NCBI GenBank assembly: GCA_036339585.1
Contig: JAYZAS010000021.1
Coordinates: forward strand, 62,001-126,000
Direction: 5' to 3'
Length of the DNA: 64,000 bases
Origin: Pseudomonadota bacterium
GTDB lineage: Bacteria; Pseudomonadota; Alphaproteobacteria; UBA8366
The notes beneath the pieces are model-generated. The model saw nothing but the letters and a program-made list of their open reading frames with translations, searched no databases and was not told where the DNA came from. Within the stretch, counting starts at the first letter, position 1, and the number at the start of each line of letters is the position of its first letter. The translations under genes were made by a program, and so were the position numbers. Shown here piece by piece: positions 25,946-36,692 of this stretch.

Positions 25946-26922
25946 TGAAATTTTCCCACCAACCAGTAATGCTGTGCGAAATGCTGCAGGCTCTAAATCC
26001 TGTTGATGGCGAGACATATTTAGACGCAACCTTTGGCGGTGGTGGCTATTCAAAAGCAATCCTTAGTAAGGCTACTTGCATGGTTTGGGCAATCGACCGG
26101 GATCCAGATGCCGTAGCGCGAGCATTAAAAATGTCAGAGCCAAGGCTCACAATTCTCCATGGGAATTTCGGCGACATGGAGAATTTGTTGTCTGACCATA
26201 GGATTGAGCGACTAAATGGCATCGTCATGGATCTTGGAATTTCCTCACCGCAAATTGATGATGCAGCGCGCGGTTTTTCTTTTCGTTATGACGGCCCGCT
26301 TGACATGCGTATGAGCCAGGAGGGGCCGACCGCAGCAGAACTCATCAACGAAGCCGACGAAGAGAATCTCGCTGGAATTATAAGAATCTTTGGAGAAGAA
26401 CGCTTCGCGCGCCGCATAGCGAAGGCAATAGTTGCCGCGCGAATTCATAAATCCATTAAGAATACCCACGCACTTGTCGATATAATAAAATCTGCGGTGC
26501 CAAAAACTAAAGACGGGTTAAATCCAGCAACGCGCACATTTATGGCGCTCCGCATTTATATAAATGATGAGCTTGGTCAGCTGGAACGTGCGCTTGATGC
26601 TGCTGAGCGGCTTCTCGCTCCAGGGGGGCGGCTAGTAGTTGTTTCTTTTCACTCGTTGGAGGACCGCCGAGTCAAGCAATTCCTAGACTCGCGTACGGGC
26701 CACGGCATCTCGAGATCACGTCACCTGCCACCGATTGATGTTGAAAATAAACCCACTTTTTATCAAGCAAAACGTCAGGCGCTGAAACCCTTAGAGAATG
26801 AGATCGAGGTTAACCCGAGGGCACGATCAGCACGGCTCCGAATTGCGCATCGCACGGATGTCGCAGCAGGTGGATTTCCACCTTTCCAAACCTCATCCAT
26901 CCAAATTGGAGCATCAGCATGA
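25945..26922 (+). CDS. rsmH: 16S rRNA (cytosine1402-N4)-methyltransferase RsmH
   Basis: Methylates N4 of C1402 in the 16S rRNA decoding centre using SAM. The protein has 325 residues from the ATG at 25945. Motifs are HQPVMLCEMLQAL, YLDATFGGGGYSKAIL (SAM site), VMDLGISSPQIDDAARGFSF, GPLDMRMS and the C-terminal VVVSFHSLEDRRVKQF. Start and stop overlap both neighbours, consistent with translational coupling in the dcw operon. Confidence 0.97.
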   Translation: MKFSHQPVMLCEMLQALNPVDGETYLDATFGGGGYSKAILSKATCMVWAIDRDPDAVARALKMSEPRLTILHGNFGDMENLLSDHRIERLNGIVMDLGISSPQIDDAARGFSFRYDGPLDMRMSQEGPTAAELINEADEENLAGIIRIFGEERFARRIAKAIVAARIHKSIKNTHALVDIIKSAVPKTKDGLNPATRTFMALRIYINDELGQLERALDAAERLLAPGGRLVVVSFHSLEDRRVKQFLDSRTGHGISRSRHLPPIDVENKPTFYQAKRQALKPLENEIEVNPRARSARLRIAHRTDVAAGGFPPFQTSSIQIGASA

Positions 26923-27293
26923 AAACCTTAAGCCTTACAGTTTGGCTCACACTCGCCGCTATGACTGGTTATGCAATGTTTCACGTAACATTCGAAGTTG
27001 AACGGTTGGAGTCAGAACTGAGAGATGTCAATCGGCTTTCTGAAAAGGGAAAGGACGAAGTTCATCATTTGAAAGCAGAATGGAGCTATCTCAATCGTCC
27101 CGACCGGTTGTCTGAATTAACGCGGAATTTTCTCCCAGATTGGGCTCCGCCTGAGACCGATCAAATTATTGCAATTGACAATTTATCTGAAAATTTAGCC
27201 GATAGAAAAAAACCCTCAAAAACAAAGTCAAACATGACAAAAACAAAGCACGGTTCAAAAAAGCCAGAAAGGCGACGCTATGCAAAACACTGA
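26919..27293 (+). CDS. ftsL: Cell division protein FtsL
   Basis: Small bitopic membrane protein that with FtsB and FtsQ activates septal synthesis by FtsWI. It has 124 residues: one N-terminal membrane helix (MKTLSLTVWLTLAAMTGYAM), then a coiled-coil (EVERLESELRDVNRLSE). A conserved patch LNRPDRLSELTRNFLP follows, and the very basic C-terminal tail is rich in Lys/Thr. It overlaps rsmH by 4 nt (ATGA) and ftsI by 14 nt. The sequence is weakly conserved in general; position and topology make the call. Confidence 0.9.
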   Translation: MKTLSLTVWLTLAAMTGYAMFHVTFEVERLESELRDVNRLSEKGKDEVHHLKAEWSYLNRPDRLSELTRNFLPDWAPPETDQIIAIDNLSENLADRKKPSKTKSNMTKTKHGSKKPERRRYAKH

Positions 27294-29055
27294 TGGAAGA
27301 AAAGGATATCCTTTCATTCGTTCTGGGGGTGTCAATAAGCCAGCTGGGATACGCACTATTAATGATAGTTTTCAACCATTTCATGCTGCCATCGAAACTG
27401 GTCGCAACCGACTCTTAATCGCGGCAACCGTAATCAGCCTTACCTTTGCCGCCATTGGTACCAAACTTGTCGAACTATCGATTCTTGATAACGCTGGTAA
27501 AGTTGCTAGCAAGAACGGCACACATGCTACTAAGCGCCAAGCGAGGTCAGACATATTAGATCGCAACGGTAACGTTCTAGCAACCGACTTGACTATGGCC
27601 TCACTATATGCGGACCCTTTCAACATTATTGAGCCAGCGAAGGCTGCTGCTGCGATAACTGGCATATTACCGGAACTTGATGCAAATAAGGTGCTCTCAC
27701 TTCTTAAACGTGAGCGCAGGTTCGTCTGGATAAAACGCCATCTTAGTCCTAGACAGCAACAAGCAATACATCAGCTCGGAATTCCCGGACTTGATTTCCG
27801 GCGCGAATATAAGCGCGTTTATCCACACGGCACACTTATGGCGCATGCGCTAGGTTACGTCGACATTGACAATAATGGCATTGCGGGCATTGAAAAAAGT
27901 TTCAATGTACGCCTTCGAAAGGAAAATCGTCCCATACACCTATCATTAGATGTACGAGTACAGCATAAGCTGCGCACTGAACTTTTAACTAGCATGGCAC
28001 ACCACCAGGCAAAGGGAGCCGCTGGATTGGTGCTCGATGTAACTAACGGCGAAATTATATCGATGGTCTCACTTCCAGACTTCGATCCTAATATACCCGG
28101 GAAAGTTTTAGATGGGCGACACTTTAATAAAGCGAGTCTTGGTGTTTATGAGTTAGGCTCCGCTTTCAAAATTCTAACCTCTGCCATTGCATTTAATGAG
28201 GGCATAATTACTTTTCGTGACGGTTACGACACCAGCAAGCCTATACGCATTTCTGGTTTCACTATAAGAGATCACTATGGCAAAAATCGCTGGTTATCTG
28301 TGCCGGAAATTTTTATTTACTCTTCAAATATTGGGGCTGGTCGTATGGCTCTGGATATAGGGGCTAAAACCCAGCAACTATATTTTGGAAGACTTGGCTT
28401 GCTCGAACCGGCCGACACTGAGCTGCCGGAGATAGGGTTACCTATTATTCCAACTAATTGGAGCCGCACTCAGGCTGTAACAATTGGTTTTGGTCACGGA
28501 ATATCTGTCAGCCCACTGCAATTGTCTGCATCAGTGGCAGCATCCGTTAATGGGGGTGTTTTCTTCCAGCCTACATTTATAAAGCGGAGCGAAAAAAATC
28601 TTTTGGATGGTGGCTTACGCGTCTTTACCGAGGCGACATCAAGTAAAATACGACGTTTGCTAAGACTATCGGTGCTTGACGGAACCGGAAAAAATGCGGA
28701 TGCGAAAGGTTATCTTGTTGGCGGCAAAACAGGAACTGCCGAAAAGAAAATAGGGGGTGGCTACAGTAAAGATATGTTGATTTCATCATTTGTAGGCGTC
28801 TTTCCCATGACAAAGCCGCGTTACGCTATCTTCGCGATGCTCGATGAGCCCATCGGCACCAAAGAGACATTTGGACGTGCCACGGGTGGTTGGGTTGCGG
28901 CGCCTATAGTCAAACGAGTAGTTGAACAAATTGCGCCAATTTTGAGCATAGCTCCTCTTGACGAAGACAGCCAAATAATCCGGCGTACCCTTGCTATAGA
29001 CGAGTTCCAATCGAAAGTGGAGGCACGTACGCTTGCATCTTTCAAAGCTCATTGA
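27280..29055 (+). CDS. ftsI: Septal peptidoglycan transpeptidase FtsI (PBP3)
   Basis: Class B penicillin-binding protein that crosslinks septal peptidoglycan in the periplasm, partner of FtsW. Of 591 residues, a membrane helix lies near 45-65 (LLIAATVISLTFAAIGTKL). The pedestal domain follows (RSDILDRNGNVLATDL). The transpeptidase domain has the active-site SxxK in GSAFKILTSA, the SxN in YSSNIGAG and the KTG triad in GGKTGTAEK. The Ala in SAFK is a mild variant of the usual STxK. It overlaps murE by 23 nt. Confidence 0.96.
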   Translation: MQNTDGRKGYPFIRSGGVNKPAGIRTINDSFQPFHAAIETGRNRLLIAATVISLTFAAIGTKLVELSILDNAGKVASKNGTHATKRQARSDILDRNGNVLATDLTMASLYADPFNIIEPAKAAAAITGILPELDANKVLSLLKRERRFVWIKRHLSPRQQQAIHQLGIPGLDFRREYKRVYPHGTLMAHALGYVDIDNNGIAGIEKSFNVRLRKENRPIHLSLDVRVQHKLRTELLTSMAHHQAKGAAGLVLDVTNGEIISMVSLPDFDPNIPGKVLDGRHFNKASLGVYELGSAFKILTSAIAFNEGIITFRDGYDTSKPIRISGFTIRDHYGKNRWLSVPEIFIYSSNIGAGRMALDIGAKTQQLYFGRLGLLEPADTELPEIGLPIIPTNWSRTQAVTIGFGHGISVSPLQLSASVAASVNGGVFFQPTFIKRSEKNLLDGGLRVFTEATSSKIRRLLRLSVLDGTGKNADAKGYLVGGKTGTAEKKIGGGYSKDMLISSFVGVFPMTKPRYAIFAMLDEPIGTKETFGRATGGWVAAPIVKRVVEQIAPILSIAPLDEDSQIIRRTLAIDEFQSKVEARTLASFKAH

Positions 29056-30493
29056 AAAAGAAACGACTAAACTGCGACAAGGCTGGACCGACGTAGAGAT
29101 AAGCGGCCTTAGTGCAGATAGCAGAAATATTCGGCCGGGGAATTTATTTGCTGCAATTCCCGGTGCTGCAATTGATGGACGCCGTTTCATAGACGAGGCA
29201 ATTGCCAAGGGTGCAAGTGCAATTTTGGCACCACCGAACACACATCTCGATGCCTCACACAAAAAGATACCGCTTGTGATCGAGGCAAACCCACGCCGCG
29301 CGCTTGCTAAAATTTCTGCCCGTTTCTTTAATACCCAACCCAAAACAACGGTCGCTATCACCGGCACTAACGGAAAAACCTCGGTAGCTCATATCACACA
29401 ACAACTATGGAACAACCTTGGGAAGAAGGCTGCAAGCCTTGGTACTTTGGGTGTAGTTGGATCTTGCAACCTAAACCTCAGCAAGCTTACCACGCCGGAT
29501 CCTGTAGAGCTCCATCGTTTGCTTCACAAGCTCGCCTCGAAAAGAATAAATCACCTAGCACTTGAGGCCTCGAGCCATGGCCTCAGCCAATACCGTCTTG
29601 ATGGCGTCGTTATTCAAGCAGCTGTCTTTACTAACTTTAGCCGTGATCATTTAGATTATCACAAAACTATGGCCGCTTATCTAAACGCCAAGCTTAGGCT
29701 TTTCCACGAATTAGTATGCGATGGCGGAACCGCCATTGCTTACTCCGGCGCTCCCGAGGCTGCTATCATAGAATCCATTGCTAAGCGAAAGCGCCAGAAT
29801 TACATAAGTTACGGATCAGTTTCTGCGGATATTTCAGTTGTTGAGAAATATCAGACGAATGAGGGCTGGTCCGCAAACATTCAAGCATTCGGGAAGACCT
29901 ATCCAGTGATGCTAGGTTTTGCGGGGGGATTCCAGATACAAAATCTGCTCGCCGCAATAGCTTTGGTGCACTCAACTGGCACACCACTGGAAAATATCAT
30001 CCCTAAAATTGAAACACTCACAGGAGTGCCGGGTAGGATGCAACGCGCTGGCAAGTCGATCGCCGGCGGCACAGTTTATATTGACTATGCCCATACGCCC
30101 GATGCTCTCAAGAATGCTCTCTTTGCATTACGGCCTCTTATTGCGAACAAACTTATATTAATTTTTGGCTGTGGCGGCGATCGTGACATTGGAAAACGCA
30201 CTAAGATGGGTGCAATAGCTTGCCAGTTTGCTGACCGAGTGATTGTTACTGATGACAATCCCAGAACTGAAGATGCTGCTGCCATCCGTCGCAGTATATT
30301 GAAAGGATGTGCAAGTGCCTGCGAAATAAGCGACCGACGCGAAGCCATTGAAAATACTATTGCTCAATTAGAATGTGGTGATGGGCTCTTGATCGCTGGG
30401 AAAGGCCATGAAACGGGCCAGATAATGGGCAATGAAGTATTACCGTTTAATGACCTTGAAATAGCTAAAGCTGCGTTAGGGGGTGCCACGTGA
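29033..30493 (+). CDS. murE: UDP-MurNAc-tripeptide synthetase MurE (meso-DAP adding)
   Basis: Adds the third residue to the UDP-MurNAc dipeptide. The 486 residues show ISGLSADSRNIRPGNLFAAI (uridine-site domain), the P-loop ITGTNGKTSVAH, LEASSHGLSQYRLDG and TDDNPRTEDAA. The DNPR motif selects meso-diaminopimelate, so this organism has the Gram-negative type peptide. The start is a TTG at 29033 inside ftsI, supported by GGAGG at 29019-29023 with 9 nt spacing. It overlaps murF by 4 nt. Confidence 0.97.
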   Translation: MHLSKLIEKETTKLRQGWTDVEISGLSADSRNIRPGNLFAAIPGAAIDGRRFIDEAIAKGASAILAPPNTHLDASHKKIPLVIEANPRRALAKISARFFNTQPKTTVAITGTNGKTSVAHITQQLWNNLGKKAASLGTLGVVGSCNLNLSKLTTPDPVELHRLLHKLASKRINHLALEASSHGLSQYRLDGVVIQAAVFTNFSRDHLDYHKTMAAYLNAKLRLFHELVCDGGTAIAYSGAPEAAIIESIAKRKRQNYISYGSVSADISVVEKYQTNEGWSANIQAFGKTYPVMLGFAGGFQIQNLLAAIALVHSTGTPLENIIPKIETLTGVPGRMQRAGKSIAGGTVYIDYAHTPDALKNALFALRPLIANKLILIFGCGGDRDIGKRTKMGAIACQFADRVIVTDDNPRTEDAAAIRRSILKGCASACEISDRREAIENTIAQLECGDGLLIAGKGHETGQIMGNEVLPFNDLEIAKAALGGAT

Positions 30494-31911
30494 GTACCCT
30501 TTGGACACATACGGAGGCATCAAAAGCGACAGGCGGGAAAGCGTATGGCGCTTGGCAAGCAAACGGTGTGTCAATCGACAGCAGGACTGCCAAAGCCGGT
30601 GACCTCTTCGTTGCGATTAAAGGACTAAATTCCGATGGTCATGATTATGTAACCTCAGCAATCGCCCGAGGTGCAGCCGCAGCAATGGTCACTAAAAGGC
30701 GTGCAAATTGGGACAAAAATATGCCGTTATTAGAGGTGCCAGATGCTAATTTGGGACTTTCTGCTTTAGGCCAATTTGCACGACAGCGACTCAGCAAGAA
30801 AGGGCGTATTATTGGTGTCACAGGAAGCGTTGGTAAAACCGGAATAAAAGAAGCGCTTCGGCATTGTTTGAGCCAACAAGCTCCTACTTCTGCGACTAAA
30901 GGAAATCTAAATAATAAATGGGGACTGCCGCTCAGCCTTGCGCGCATGCCGGCTTCAACGGTGTATGGCATTTTCGAAATAGGCATGAATTGCTCTGGAG
31001 AGATCTCTTCGCTTTCCAAGATACTGAAACCCGAAATAGCAATTATCTCAAACATAGAGGCGGTTCACATTGAATTTTTTGACAGTGTTGGCGACATAGC
31101 CAACGCGAAAGCTGAGATCTTTCATGGAATGGGAAAAAACGGGATTGCAATTCTGAACCGCGACAATCACTATTTCAAAAAACTCGAAAATCACGCCGAA
31201 ATTGCCCATCTCTCTGAAGTAATCAGTTTTGGCAGCAGTAAAAATGCAGATGCTCGGCTACTGAATTTTAATCTTGAAGCAAACTTCACTACAGTCCAAG
31301 CAGATATCTTCGGTGAGATTTTAAAATATCAGATCGGAGTGCCAGGAGACCATTGGGCCCTGAATAGCCTAGCCGTTCTGGCCGCTGTGAAAGCCAGCGG
31401 TGGCAATATTTTTCTTGCCGCAGATTCACTCCGTGAAATGCCCCAACTCAAAGGGCGTGGCGAACAAACTAAAATTTCAATGCCTGATGGCGATTTCATT
31501 CTCATCGATGAAAGTTATAATGCTAGCCCTGTTTCAGTTCGAGCTGCACTCAAAGTGCTGTCGAATATGCAGCCGGCTCCACCTGGTAGAAGAATAGCTG
31601 TTCTTGGCGATATGCTTGAGCTGGGCGATTGCTCTAATAAGCTTCACGCAGAACTCGCAGTCGAAATTGAAGAAGCCGGCGTAGACGTTGTTTTCACCGT
31701 TGGAAACAGAATGGCAGCGCTAGCAGAAAAACTGCCTGGCCAGATCATCTCATGGCATGAAATTACCAGCGATAAAATCATTCCTAAGGTTGTAAGTGAG
31801 GTGCGAGCCGGAGACGTCATCACGATCAAAGGCTCATTTGGAAGCCGCATGGGCCTAGTTGCAGATGCACTGAGAACTCTCTGCAAAGATAAAAGAGAGG
31901 AATTTAAATAG
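30490..31911 (+). CDS. murF: UDP-MurNAc-tripeptide D-Ala-D-Ala ligase MurF
   Basis: Adds the D-Ala-D-Ala dipeptide, completing the pentapeptide precursor. The protein has 473 residues with a GTG start in a GTGA overlap with murE. Motifs are VSIDSRTAKAGDLFVAIKG, the P-loop GVTGSVGKTGIKEAL, NLNNKWGLPLSLARMP, FEIGMNCSGEIS and LIDESYNASPVSVRAAL, all diagnostic of MurF. mraY starts on the base after its stop codon. Confidence 0.97.
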   Translation: MSTLWTHTEASKATGGKAYGAWQANGVSIDSRTAKAGDLFVAIKGLNSDGHDYVTSAIARGAAAAMVTKRRANWDKNMPLLEVPDANLGLSALGQFARQRLSKKGRIIGVTGSVGKTGIKEALRHCLSQQAPTSATKGNLNNKWGLPLSLARMPASTVYGIFEIGMNCSGEISSLSKILKPEIAIISNIEAVHIEFFDSVGDIANAKAEIFHGMGKNGIAILNRDNHYFKKLENHAEIAHLSEVISFGSSKNADARLLNFNLEANFTTVQADIFGEILKYQIGVPGDHWALNSLAVLAAVKASGGNIFLAADSLREMPQLKGRGEQTKISMPDGDFILIDESYNASPVSVRAALKVLSNMQPAPPGRRIAVLGDMLELGDCSNKLHAELAVEIEEAGVDVVFTVGNRMAALAEKLPGQIISWHEITSDKIIPKVVSEVRAGDVITIKGSFGSRMGLVADALRTLCKDKREEFK

Positions 31912-32997
31912 ATGCTTTATAACCTCCTCGCCCCACTCGCCGATGATTTTGGGCCGCTAAATCTTTTCCGTTATCTGACCTTTCGCACAGGTGGTGCGAT
32001 AATGACTGCGCTGATAGTCAGCTTCATACTTGGCCCAACTATAATCATGTGGCTCAAAGGACGACAAGAAGGAGCGACTAATATCCGGGAAGATGTGCCT
32101 CGAGGGCATTTAAAAAAAGCGGGCACGCCAACGATGGGAGGCTTTCTCATCCTAATTGCTATTTTAACTAGCACGCTTCTTTGGGCTGACTTAAGCAACA
32201 CCTATGTTTGGCTGGTTATATTGGTAACATTAGGCTTCGGGGCAATCGGATTTGCTGACGATTATTTGAAATTAACAGAAAAAACTTCAAAGGGTTTGGA
32301 GGGGCGCACCAAGCTAGCATTAGAGATTTTGATAGCAACCGCGGCTGCGTACTGGCTAACTTCACTTACTCCCACACCCCTTGATAAAGGGCTTACTATC
32401 CCATTTTTCAAAAATGTCCTGATTGATTTGGGCTGGTTCTTCATCCCTTTCGCTGTTTTTGTTGTAGTTGGAGCTTCAAATGCAGTGAATTTGACTGATG
32501 GCCTGGATGGCCTTGCTATTGTGCCCGTGATGATAGCTGCTGGCTGTTTCGGCATCATTTCATATTTGGTTGGACACTTTGTCTATTCTGGTTATCTGCA
32601 AATTTACCATCTACCCGGAACAGGTGAATTGTCGATCTTCTGTGGAGCCCTTGTCGGGGCCAGCCTCGGGTTTCTTTGGTATAATGCGCCGCCAGCTATG
32701 GTGTTTATGGGAGATACCGGCTCACTCGCTGTAGGTGCCGCTCTTGGTGTCCTCTCCGTTGTTACGAAACACGAACTAGTTCTTGCTATTATAGGCGGCC
32801 TATTTGTACTCGAAACGATTTCGGTCATGGTGCAAGTCATCTCATTCAAACTAACTGGCAAACGAGTTTTCGCTATGGCACCTCTGCACCATCATTTCGA
32901 GAAAAAGGGGTGGGCAGAATCAACAATTGTCATCCGATTTTGGATTATCGCGATGGTTTTGGCATTAATTGGCCTCTCAACTTTAAAACTGCGTTAA
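31912..32997 (+). CDS. mraY: Phospho-MurNAc-pentapeptide transferase MraY
   Basis: Integral membrane enzyme that transfers phospho-MurNAc-pentapeptide to undecaprenyl phosphate, making lipid I. The 361-residue length is standard. About ten hydrophobic segments alternate with conserved cytoplasmic loops: [22 protein letters not shown] (catalytic Asp pair), [14 protein letters not shown] (Asn/Asp magnesium site) and [16 protein letters not shown] (the HHH substrate motif). It is immediately adjacent to murF; 19 nt separate it from murD. Confidence 0.98.
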   Translation: MLYNLLAPLADDFGPLNLFRYLTFRTGGAIMTALIVSFILGPTIIMWLKGRQEGATNIREDVPRGHLKKAGTPTMGGFLILIAILTSTLLWADLSNTYVWLVILVTLGFGAIGFADDYLKLTEKTSKGLEGRTKLALEILIATAAAYWLTSLTPTPLDKGLTIPFFKNVLIDLGWFFIPFAVFVVVGASNAVNLTDGLDGLAIVPVMIAAGCFGIISYLVGHFVYSGYLQIYHLPGTGELSIFCGALVGASLGFLWYNAPPAMVFMGDTGSLAVGAALGVLSVVTKHELVLAIIGGLFVLETISVMVQVISFKLTGKRVFAMAPLHHHFEKKGWAESTIVIRFWIIAMVLALIGLSTLKLR

Positions 32998-33016
32998 GGA
33001 AACTTTCTAAAGAATT

Positions 33017-34438
33017 ATGATTGACCTTTCATCACACAGCGGCAGAACTATTGCATTGATGGGGCTTGGAAAGTCTGGCCTAGCGACTGCTCAAAGACTT
33101 TGTGATGCAGGCGCAAAAGTATTAGCGTGGGACGATTCTGAAATCGCAAGGAAAAACGCAACGGATGCCGGCATCCCAATTTCCAACCTCATGTGTGATG
33201 ATTGGACAGAAATAGATCACTTAATTCTAAGCCCGGGCATACCACATACCCATCCGAAGCCACACGCTGCTGCCATCGCAGCGAAAAAAGCAGGTAAAAA
33301 GATAATTGGAGACATAGAACTTCTGATTCGTGCCAACAAAGAAGCACGTGTGGTGGCAATTACTGGCACTAATGGGAAATCAACCACGACGGCATTAATC
33401 GGACATATTTTAAAATCTGCGGGCATTGAGACTGGTATCGGTGGAAACCTTGGAACACCCGCCCTTGATCTGCCCGCATTAAATACGAAGGGTGTGTATG
33501 TGTTAGAACTATCCTCTTATCAGTTGGAGCTTACTCCATCACTATGCCCCCAAGTCGCCGTCTTGCTAAATATTTCTCCCGACCACCTCGACCGTCACGG
33601 TGGATTAGAGGGCTATATTGATGCCAAGAGCCTTATATTCAAAAACCAATCAATTGATGACACAACATTAATCGGCATAGACGAGGCAATCGGTAAAGAT
33701 TTATATGACGATGCCATGGCGAGGAATGAGCAGCAGGTCATTCCTCTCTCTGGGCACCAACAAGCTCAAGGTGGCATTTTTGGTGTAGATAGAGTGCTTT
33801 ACGATGACCGCAACCATCTCAAAAAGCCAATCGTTTCACTTCACGGTAGTAACAACTTACCTGGCAACCATAATGTCCAAAATGCAGCAGCAGCAGCGGG
33901 CACTGCACTAACACTTGGGCTCACACCAAATATCATTGCCGATGGCATACGAAGCTTTCCTGGTCTTGCCCACCGTCAACAATTAGCAGCAACTATTGAT
34001 GGTGTGCGATATGTTAACGACAGTAAGGCGACAAATGTAGACGCTGCCGCTCGTGCATTACATTCGTATAAAAAGATTTATTGGATAGCAGGAGGACTTG
34101 CCAAAGAAGGTGGTCTTGATAGCCTATTGGATAAGATTAGTGCAGTCCGACATGCATTTCTTATAGGTGAAGCGGAACGAGAATTTGAGAAGGCGCTCAG
34201 AAATAAAGTTCCTGTCACATGCTGTGGTAAAATGGAAACGGCAATTTATGCAGCGCACAAGCTATCCCATCGCGAACGACTCTCAAATGCAGTCGTGCTA
34301 TTGTCGCCCGCATGCGCCTCCTGGGACCAATATAGCAGCTTCGAAGAACGTGGTTCCGAATTCTGCCGATTGATAGCTCAATTGCCCGGAACTGAAAGAG
34401 AAATTTACTGGAGTGGCGATATGGAAGGCTCAGCGTGA
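33017..34438 (+). CDS. murD: UDP-MurNAc-L-Ala--D-Glu ligase MurD
   Basis: Adds D-glutamate to UDP-MurNAc-L-Ala. The 473 residues contain the N-terminal Rossmann fold TIALMGLGKSGLATAQRL, SPGIPHTHPK, the P-loop ITGTNGKSTTTALIGH, ELSSYQLE, LNISPDHLDRHG, and the C-terminal YVNDSKATNVDAAARAL. The stop overlaps the ftsW start (TGATG). Its ATG follows a 19-nt spacer after mraY. Confidence 0.97.
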   Translation: MIDLSSHSGRTIALMGLGKSGLATAQRLCDAGAKVLAWDDSEIARKNATDAGIPISNLMCDDWTEIDHLILSPGIPHTHPKPHAAAIAAKKAGKKIIGDIELLIRANKEARVVAITGTNGKSTTTALIGHILKSAGIETGIGGNLGTPALDLPALNTKGVYVLELSSYQLELTPSLCPQVAVLLNISPDHLDRHGGLEGYIDAKSLIFKNQSIDDTTLIGIDEAIGKDLYDDAMARNEQQVIPLSGHQQAQGGIFGVDRVLYDDRNHLKKPIVSLHGSNNLPGNHNVQNAAAAAGTALTLGLTPNIIADGIRSFPGLAHRQQLAATIDGVRYVNDSKATNVDAAARALHSYKKIYWIAGGLAKEGGLDSLLDKISAVRHAFLIGEAEREFEKALRNKVPVTCCGKMETAIYAAHKLSHRERLSNAVVLLSPACASWDQYSSFEERGSEFCRLIAQLPGTEREIYWSGDMEGSA

Positions 34439-35556
34439 TGTCTGCTTTCGCCCGCTCAGATATATCTGTGCTTGGCCGTTGGTGGTGGACTGTAGATCGC
34501 CTATCCCTTTTGGTTGTTGTCGCATTAGCTGCTTTTGGCCTTTTACTGGCAGCCTCAGCTAGCCCGTCCGTGGCGGAACGCCTAGGCCTTGACTCCACCT
34601 ATTTTCTCAGACGCCAGGCACTCTACCTATTTCCAGCTTTGTTATTAATGTTTTTCATCTCTCTTTTGAATATCACTCAGGTTCGGCGGCTTGGCCTGTT
34701 AATTTTTGCGGGATCCTTCGGTTTACTTTGTGCAACCCCGTTAATTGGCACAGAGATCAATGGGGCGATACGTTGGATAAGCATTGCAGGCTTTTCCTTG
34801 CAGCCGTCTGAGTTTATCAAGCCCGGTTTTGCTATTTTTTCAGCTTGGATTTTTTCAATTAGCAGGCTGCGGGCAAACATGCCTGGCGCTAGAATTGTCT
34901 TTTATAGTTATGCGTTGGTTGTTGCTTTGCTGATGGTTCAGCCAGACTTGGGCCAATCGGTTATCGTAACTGCTATTTGGTTTTCACAGTGGTTCCTTGC
35001 AGGCTTACCGACAACCATGATTTGCGGGTTAATATTGTTGACTACAATATTTCTGTTTGGCGCTTATTTATCTTTCCCACACGTAACCAGTCGCATTGAT
35101 CGGTTTTTTGACCCTAAGACAGGTGATACCTATCAAATTGATAAGGCATTGGAAGCATTCACAAATGGCGGGATTCTAGGAACTGGCCCGGGACAAGGAA
35201 TTGTTAAAACACGTCTGCCCGATGCGCACACAGATTTTATATTCGCTGTGGTTGGCGAGGAATACGGTCTTATTGCGTGCCTCGTCTTGGTGATAGCATT
35301 TGCCTTTGTTGTTCTTCGCGGACTATTCCGCCTGATGCGTGAAACAGATCTCTTTGTTGTATTGGCCGCAGCTGGATTGCTTGTACAATTTGGAATCCAA
35401 GCACTCATAAATATGGGTTCCACAGTCAACCTCCTGCCAACTAAGGGTATGACACTACCCTTCATTTCCTATGGCGGTTCTTCACTGTTTGGATTAGCTG
35501 CTGGAATGGGAATGGCGCTAGCCTTAACTCGTGCTCGTCCTAGAGGTGTAGAATGA
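34438..35556 (+). CDS. ftsW: Septal peptidoglycan polymerase FtsW (SEDS family)
   Basis: Polytopic membrane glycosyltransferase that polymerises lipid II at the septum together with FtsI. It has about 372 residues and ten predicted membrane segments. SEDS motifs include RWISIAGFSLQPSEFIKPG, the long periplasmic loop with RIDRFFDPKTGDTYQIDKAL, LPDAHTDFIFAVVGEEYG (catalytic Asp region) and GMTLPFISYGGSSLF near the C-terminus. The ATG at 34438 is preferred over an adjacent GTG at 34435. It overlaps murG by 4 nt. Confidence 0.96.
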   Translation: MSAFARSDISVLGRWWWTVDRLSLLVVVALAAFGLLLAASASPSVAERLGLDSTYFLRRQALYLFPALLLMFFISLLNITQVRRLGLLIFAGSFGLLCATPLIGTEINGAIRWISIAGFSLQPSEFIKPGFAIFSAWIFSISRLRANMPGARIVFYSYALVVALLMVQPDLGQSVIVTAIWFSQWFLAGLPTTMICGLILLTTIFLFGAYLSFPHVTSRIDRFFDPKTGDTYQIDKALEAFTNGGILGTGPGQGIVKTRLPDAHTDFIFAVVGEEYGLIACLVLVIAFAFVVLRGLFRLMRETDLFVVLAAAGLLVQFGIQALINMGSTVNLLPTKGMTLPFISYGGSSLFGLAAGMGMALALTRARPRGVE

Positions 35557-36692
35557 AGAGAACTGAAAAAACAGTTGTTCTTGCTGCCGGCGGCACTGGA
35601 GGACACCTATTTCCAGCCGAAGCTTTGGCTGAACAATTGGGACGCCAAGGGGTTCGTTTGAGCTTAATTACTGACAAGCGTGCGACAGAAATCAGCGGCG
35701 CACTTGCTGAAGCAGACATCTACCGTATCAGTGCATCCGGTGTTAGCGGACGTAGTATATTTCGCCGTCTATGTGCCATTTTTGGCCTATGTCTTGGCTT
35801 CATTCAAGCGATACTATTTCTGCGCACGATTAAACCAGATGTTGTGGTGGGGTTCGGGTCATATGCATCTTTTCCTACAGTGGCAGCCGCAACATTACTA
35901 GGTTGTCGCACAGTCATCCACGAACAAAACGCCATACTTGGCCGTGCAAATCGATTTTTGGCTCCAAGAGTAACGCGAATAGCTACCGCCTTTGAATTTG
36001 TTTCAAATCTAAAAGCAAAAGACCGACGGAAAATGGTGTGGACAGGAAATCCGCTGCGCCCCGACATAGTCGCAATATCGCATAAGCCGTACCCAAAATT
36101 CGACCAGAACTCAAATATCAACATATTGATTTTTGGCGGAAGTCAGGGCGCGACAATTTTTTCAAATATTATCCCTAAAGCTTTGCTGCTTCTACCACAA
36201 GAAATGATGATACGAATTCGCGTCGTCCAGCAATGCCGAGAAGAAGATGTGGCCAGAGTTCAGAAAATTTATAGAGAAGCGAATATAGAGGCAATTGTTG
36301 AACCATTCTTCAATGATATCGCAACCCACATTAATTGGTCTCACCTTGTAATCTGCCGAGCCGGTGCGTCTACACTTGCGGAATTAGCCGCGGCTGGAAG
36401 GCCAGCGATTTTAGTGCCTTTTCCCCATGCCATAGACGACCATCAGACACGTAATGCACAAGGTCTCTGTGATGCAGGAGGTGGATGGATGATTGCACAA
36501 GATGCTTTCACCGCCAAGACACTAGCGAGCCGCCTCGAAGCACTCTGTTCAATCGAACACACACTCGCAATGGCAGCTGAGTGCGCGACCAAAATAGGTG
36601 TGTCAAGCGCTGCGGAGCGACTGTCGAGTTTAGTTATGGAAACATTAGAGTCTGACCAAATAAGCCGGACAGAGAAGAGGCCTGCTATATGA
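35553..36692 (+). CDS. murG: UDP-GlcNAc:lipid I transferase MurG
   Basis: Membrane-associated GT-B glycosyltransferase that converts lipid I to lipid II. The 379 residues include the glycine-rich [19 protein letters not shown] at the N-terminus, [46 protein letters not shown] and the donor-site [20 protein letters not shown]. It overlaps both neighbours by 4 nt (ATGA). Confidence 0.97.
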   Translation: MKRTEKTVVLAAGGTGGHLFPAEALAEQLGRQGVRLSLITDKRATEISGALAEADIYRISASGVSGRSIFRRLCAIFGLCLGFIQAILFLRTIKPDVVVGFGSYASFPTVAAATLLGCRTVIHEQNAILGRANRFLAPRVTRIATAFEFVSNLKAKDRRKMVWTGNPLRPDIVAISHKPYPKFDQNSNINILIFGGSQGATIFSNIIPKALLLLPQEMMIRIRVVQQCREEDVARVQKIYREANIEAIVEPFFNDIATHINWSHLVICRAGASTLAELAAAGRPAILVPFPHAIDDHQTRNAQGLCDAGGGWMIAQDAFTAKTLASRLEALCSIEHTLAMAAECATKIGVSSAAERLSSLVMETLESDQISRTEKRPAI